Origin: an uncultured Lachnospiraceae bacterium
GTDB lineage: Bacteria; Bacillota; Clostridia; Lachnospirales; Lachnospiraceae
Direction of reading: 5' to 3'
DNA length: 33,258 nt
NCBI GenBank assembly: GCA_902787715.1
Contig: CADAHQ010000014.1
Location: forward strand, 1 to 33,258
Part shown: positions 31,701 through 33,258 of the stretch, piece by piece
Layout of the letters: every line of letters begins with the position of its first letter
Numbering within the stretch: position 1 is the first letter of the stretch
Notes under the pieces: model-generated
The model's database searches: none
The model's input: only the letters and a program-made list of their open reading frames with translations
What the model was told of the DNA's origin: nothing
Program-made: the position numbers and the translations under genes

Positions 31701-32267
31701 CTCATAGTCCCAGAGCTCAATCTTCTGAATCTCATGGGAGGTACGGAAACCGTCGAAGAAGTTCAGGAACGGAACCTTGCCCTCGATTGCAGCGAGATGT
31801 GCAACAGGGGAGAGATCCATAACTTCCTGAGGATTGGACTCCGCCATCATGGCGAAACCGGTCTGACGGCACGCGTAAACGTCGCTGTGGTCACCGAAGA
31901 TGTTCAGGGACTGCGTAGCAACGCAACGTGCGGATACATCGAAAACACAAGGAAGCTGCTCAGCAGCAATCTTGTACATATTAGGGATCATCAAGAGAAG
32001 ACCCTGGGATGCGGTAAATGTAGTGGTGATAGCACCGGCAGCGAGGGAACCGTGAACGGTACCTGCAGCACCGGCTTCGGACTGCATCTCGGTTACCTTA
32101 ACGGTGTTGCCGAAGATGTTCTTGCGTCCTTCTGCAGACCACTGGTCGACACAGTCGGCCATCGGGCTGGAAGGTGTGATGGGGTAGATACCGGCGACTT
32201 CCGTAAACGCATAAGCTACGTGAGCGGCAGCGGTATTGCCATCCATTGACTGTTTCTTTCTAGCCAT
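28731..32267 (-). CDS. nifJ: Pyruvate:ferredoxin (flavodoxin) oxidoreductase, single-chain
   Basis: 1178 residues, the usual length for the homodimeric single-chain enzyme. It oxidises pyruvate and CoA to acetyl-CoA and CO2 and passes electrons to ferredoxin or flavodoxin, the core of anaerobic energy metabolism. Order along the chain: N-terminal pyrimidine-binding domain (VAGIYPITPSSPMAD, about 25-39), domain II, two 4Fe-4S ligand sets CIQCNNCAFVC (about 696) and CMGCGECVTVCP (about 749), the third-cluster segment SCAGCAET (about 816), and the TPP-binding domain with GDGWAYDIGYGG (about 968). A strong ribosome site (AAGGAGGA, about 9 nt before the ATG), a good promoter and two terminators mark a highly expressed single-gene unit. 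No TTA, CTA or TCA codon occurs over its length; this leaves an uninterrupted antisense frame across the gene, which is not a gene itself. Confidence 0.97.
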   Translation of the reverse strand: MARKKQSMDGNTAAAHVAYAFTEVAGIYPITPSSPMADCVDQWSAEGRKNIFGNTVKVTEMQSEAGAAGTVHGSLAAGAITTTFTASQGLLLMIPNMYKIAAEQLPCVFDVSARCVATQSLNIFGDHSDVYACRQTGFAMMAESNPQEVMDLSPVAHLAAIEGKVPFLNFFDGFRTSHEIQKIELWDYEDLKEMTNMDAVADFRAHALNPEHPAMRGSHENDDVFFQHREACNSVYDALPAVVEKYMKKINEKLGTDYDLFNYYGAKDADRVIIAMGSVCDVAEEVIDYLTAAGEKVGLVKVRLYRPWVSSALLKVLPKTVKKIAVLDRTKEPGSLGEPLYLDVATTLREAGLNDVILSGGRYGLGSKDTAPSSIFAIYTELAKDAPKARFTIGIVDDVTNLSLPEVKPAPITSAKGTVECKFWGLGGDGTVGANKNSTKIIGDHTDKYIQAYFQYDSKKTGGITISHLRFGDKPIKSPYYINQADFVACHNPSYVIKGYKMVQDVKPGGIFMINCQWSDEELNQHMPAEAKQYIAKNNIKLYTINAIDKAIEIGMGKRTNTILQSAFFKLANVMPIDEAVEYMKAAAKKSYAKKGDAVVEMNYKAIDAGVDAIHEVTVPADWATAVDAPKKVERAGRPATVKMVNELLDPIGLMDGYSLPVSAFKDIADGQFETGASAYEKRGTAVTVPEWDAAKCIQCNNCAFVCSHATIRPFLLSEDEVKAAPANIKLADTKPKASEYKYTMSVSPLDCMGCGECVTVCPTAAIAMVPQESQAAEQPVFDYLVANVGKKAVADTMPAVKGSQFNQPLLEFSGSCAGCAETSYARLITQLFGEHMYISNATGCSSIWGGPAATSPYTVNKDSLKGPAWSNSLFEDNAEHGFGMYLGQKVLRDQAIAKLEEIAAGDASDSLKAAIAAFLATKDDTLKNSADTDALVAELEKCDCDLCKEVLAKKDYLAKKSVWIFGGDGWAYDIGYGGLDHVLASGENVNVMVFDTEMYSNTGGQASKASNIGEVCQFAAAGKEIGKKSLSEIAMQYGYVYVAQIALGANPAQAVKVLQEAEAYNGPSLIIGYAPCELHGIAKGGMNHCQDEMKKAVKAGYWNLFSFNPALKAEGKNPFTLTSKEGDGTYQEFLNNESRYTRLIKPFPERAEKLFAESEKVANERYQHLLKLVELYK

Positions 32268-32331
32268 TGTAGTACGTCCTCCTTTTTTCGTGGCTTTGCT
32301 TTGGAAAAATCAAGCTTTGCCCAACAGTAAA

Positions 32332-32360
32332 ATTATAGCGTTTCTTTGTTCGTTTGTAAA
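32332..32360 (-). promoter_or_regulatory. Promoter of nifJ
   Basis: On the minus strand, TTTACA (complement of 32355-32360), a 17-bp spacer and a perfect TATAAT (complement of 32332-32337). The leader is about 60 nt. Confidence 0.8.
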
Positions 32361-32403
32361 CATATTTTTCTCGCAGGGAGCGTGTTTTTTCTGTGTATGC
32401 GCG

Positions 32404-32418
32404 TGGGTAAAATACCCA
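32404..32418. promoter_or_regulatory. Palindrome, candidate operator in the nifJ-greA divergent region
   Basis: TGGGTAaaaTACCCA is a perfect 6+3+6 inverted repeat, 44 bp upstream of the nifJ -35 and 91 bp upstream of the greA -35. The divergent region of 355 nt (32268-32622) otherwise holds only the two promoters. It does not match the Rex consensus. An operator role is inference. Confidence 0.35.
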
Positions 32419-32508
32419 AGAAAATGCGGGAAAGCGCGCCAAATTCGTGCACAAGGGAGAAAATGCGGAAAATGAGGCAAAAAACCGTGTTTCGGCTGCA
32501 TTTTGCGG

Positions 32509-32538
32509 TTGACAAATTCGCGGCGTTAGTACTATACT
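32509..32538 (+). promoter_or_regulatory. Promoter of greA
   Basis: TTGACA (32509-32514), an 18-bp spacer and TATACT (32533-32538). The spacer shares GGCGTTAGTA with the tRNA-Gln promoter. The leader before the ATG at 32623 is about 75 nt and GC-rich. Confidence 0.8.
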
Positions 32539-32622
32539 TCAAAAAGTGTTTCAACAATGCACGAAAGTGGCCCCGCGCGCAAGTGCGTAAACGGCGGGCG
32601 CCGGACAATCGGAGGAACCGGA

Positions 32623-33111
32623 ATGGCACATAAGTCAGAGAAGAAGATCATCACGAAGAACGAAATGGAAAAGCTTGAGAGCGAATTGACCGAGCTGCGT
32701 GTGGTTGCCCGCAAGGAAATCGCCCAGAAAATCAAGGAAGCCCGCGAGCAGGGCGACTTGTCCGAGAACGCCGAGTACGATGCGGCCATGGACGAGCAGC
32801 GTGAGATTGAGAGCCGTATCGACGAGCTTGAGGATCTTCTTAAGAACGTGGAGGTTGTAGATGAAGGCGAGCTCGACTTAGAGACCGTCAACATCGGCAG
32901 CAAGGTCACGGTAATGAATATGAATACTAAGAAGCAGGCCGTATACCAGATTGTGGGAACGACGGGAGCGAACGCACTGCTCGGCAAGATCTCCAATGAG
33001 TCGCCGGTAGGACGCGAGCTGATCGGAGCGAAGGTCGGAGCGAAGATTGTTGTCGAGCTTCCGAGCGGAACCGTAACCTACAAGGTTATGGAGATTCATA
33101 AGCCCGAGTGA
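32623..33111 (+). CDS. greA: Transcription elongation factor GreA
   Basis: 162 residues, typical for GreA. The N-terminal antiparallel coiled coil (about 12-80) carries the acidic tip segment and the signature AREQGDLSENAEYDAAMDEQ (about 43-62) that reaches into the RNA polymerase secondary channel. The C-terminal domain (about 88-160) has IGSKVTVM and SPVGRELIGAKVGAKI. It rescues backtracked polymerase by stimulating transcript cleavage. The ATG at 32623 has GGAGG 7 nt upstream; the frame is open further upstream, but that part covers the promoter leader. A terminator-like hairpin separates it from the following gene start. Confidence 0.96.
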   Translation: MAHKSEKKIITKNEMEKLESELTELRVVARKEIAQKIKEAREQGDLSENAEYDAAMDEQREIESRIDELEDLLKNVEVVDEGELDLETVNIGSKVTVMNMNTKKQAVYQIVGTTGANALLGKISNESPVGRELIGAKVGAKIVVELPSGTVTYKVMEIHKPE

Positions 33112-33135
33112 TTCGGACAGGGAACCAGAATACGG

Positions 33136-33168
33136 AGCCGGCGGGCGAACAACCAGCCGGCTTTTCTT
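33136..33168 (+). terminator. Terminator-like hairpin after greA
   Basis: AGCCGGC (33136-33142) pairs with GCCGGCT (33156-33162), 13-nt loop, followed by TTTCTTAC. The short interrupted T-run suggests partial termination, with possible read-through into the next gene. Confidence 0.7.
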
Positions 33169-33193
33169 ACTACCATTTAACAGAATGCATACG

Positions 33194-33213
33194 GCTGCAG
33201 CGATGACTGCAGC
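33194..33213 (+). other. Hairpin in the leader of the last gene
   Basis: GCTGCAG and CTGCAGC form a perfect 7-bp stem around CGATGA, ending 6 nt before the ribosome site GGAGG (33220-33224). There is no T-run. It could affect translation of the downstream gene; no known RNA family is recognised. Confidence 0.4.
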
Positions 33214-33230
33214 GTGACCGGAGGATAACC

Positions 33231-33258
33231 ATGGCAGAGCAGAACAACGAAAACCGCA
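33231..33258 (+). CDS. Start of a gene, probably lysyl-tRNA synthetase
   Basis: Only nine codons are inside the window (MAEQNNENR). GGAGG at 33220-33224 lies 6 nt before the ATG, so the start is well supported. The identity is inferred from the common greA-lysS gene order in Clostridia and from the charged N-terminus usual for that enzyme. The visible residues alone cannot prove it. Confidence 0.5.

Noticed and set aside
28704-32249. 1181-codon open frame on the plus strand opposite nifJ
   Set aside because: It is in exact codon register with nifJ and results from that gene's lack of TTA, CTA and TCA codons. The translation matches no family, and the sense gene is certain.
32338-32420. Rex-binding site at nifJ
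   Set aside because: No TTGTTAANNNNTTAACAA-like site is present; the palindrome TGGGTA/TACCCA does not match.

Overview
The window looks like a piece of chromosome from a fairly GC-rich anaerobic Firmicute (Bacillota, class Clostridia, most likely Lachnospiraceae). This rests on strong Shine-Dalgarno sites, sigma-A type promoters with 17-18 bp spacers, many short rho-independent terminators, a single-chain pyruvate:ferredoxin oxidoreductase, an FtsEX/PcsB-type division operon, an ACT-domain gene next to hom, and greA followed by what looks like lysS. No phage, insertion sequence, integrase or CRISPR array was found. The family assignments come from motifs read by eye, not from database searches.

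Layout. (1) Positions 1-7390, plus strand, hold a surface and signalling block: the end of a NodB-type polysaccharide deacetylase, a 1241-residue cytoplasmic protein joining a LacI-type ligand-binding domain, a degenerate GGDEF, an intact-looking EAL and a C-terminal repeat beta-helix, then a membrane-anchored CotH-type kinase and a lipoprotein N-acetylmuramoyl-L-alanine amidase. (2) At 7490-8215, minus strand, is a short-chain dehydrogenase. (3) At 8494-9606 is a stand-alone MsmX/UgpC-type sugar ABC ATPase with codon use typical of high expression. (4) Positions 9862-15827 are a division and wall-hydrolysis operon: a CdaR/PucR-type regulator, ftsE with a long acidic N-terminal extension, ftsX, a PcsB-like M23 hydrolase and an S41 protease. 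(5) Positions 15985-20434 hold an ACT-domain regulator, hom, an apgM-like gene that may act as homoserine kinase, and a lipoprotein of unknown function. (6) Positions 20493-24533 hold a YtxH-like small protein (minus strand), tRNA-Gln(CTG), a second lipoprotein amidase and a conserved-looking membrane protein of unknown function. (7) Positions 24735-28063 hold a YjjG-like HAD phosphatase and a GH94 disaccharide phosphorylase. (8) Positions 28064-28730 are a gene-poor, repeat-rich stretch with a 51-bp tandem repeat, an AT-rich hairpin element and duplicated terminators. (9) At 28731-32267, minus strand, is nifJ. (10) The window ends with greA and the first codons of a probable lysS.

How the parts fit. 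Cell-wall and surface functions dominate: two amidases, PcsB/FtsEX, a carboxy-terminal protease, a deacetylase and a CotH kinase. Several exported proteins share Thr/Pro-rich linkers after the anchor. Carbon and energy metabolism is represented by the sugar-importer ATPase, GH94 phosphorolysis (which would save ATP on an imported disaccharide) and PFOR. The most unusual item is the LacI-GGDEF-EAL-beta-helix fusion, which sits 4 nt upstream of the CotH kinase gene. This suggests that a ligand-sensing c-di-GMP phosphodiesterase is co-expressed with a surface protein kinase.
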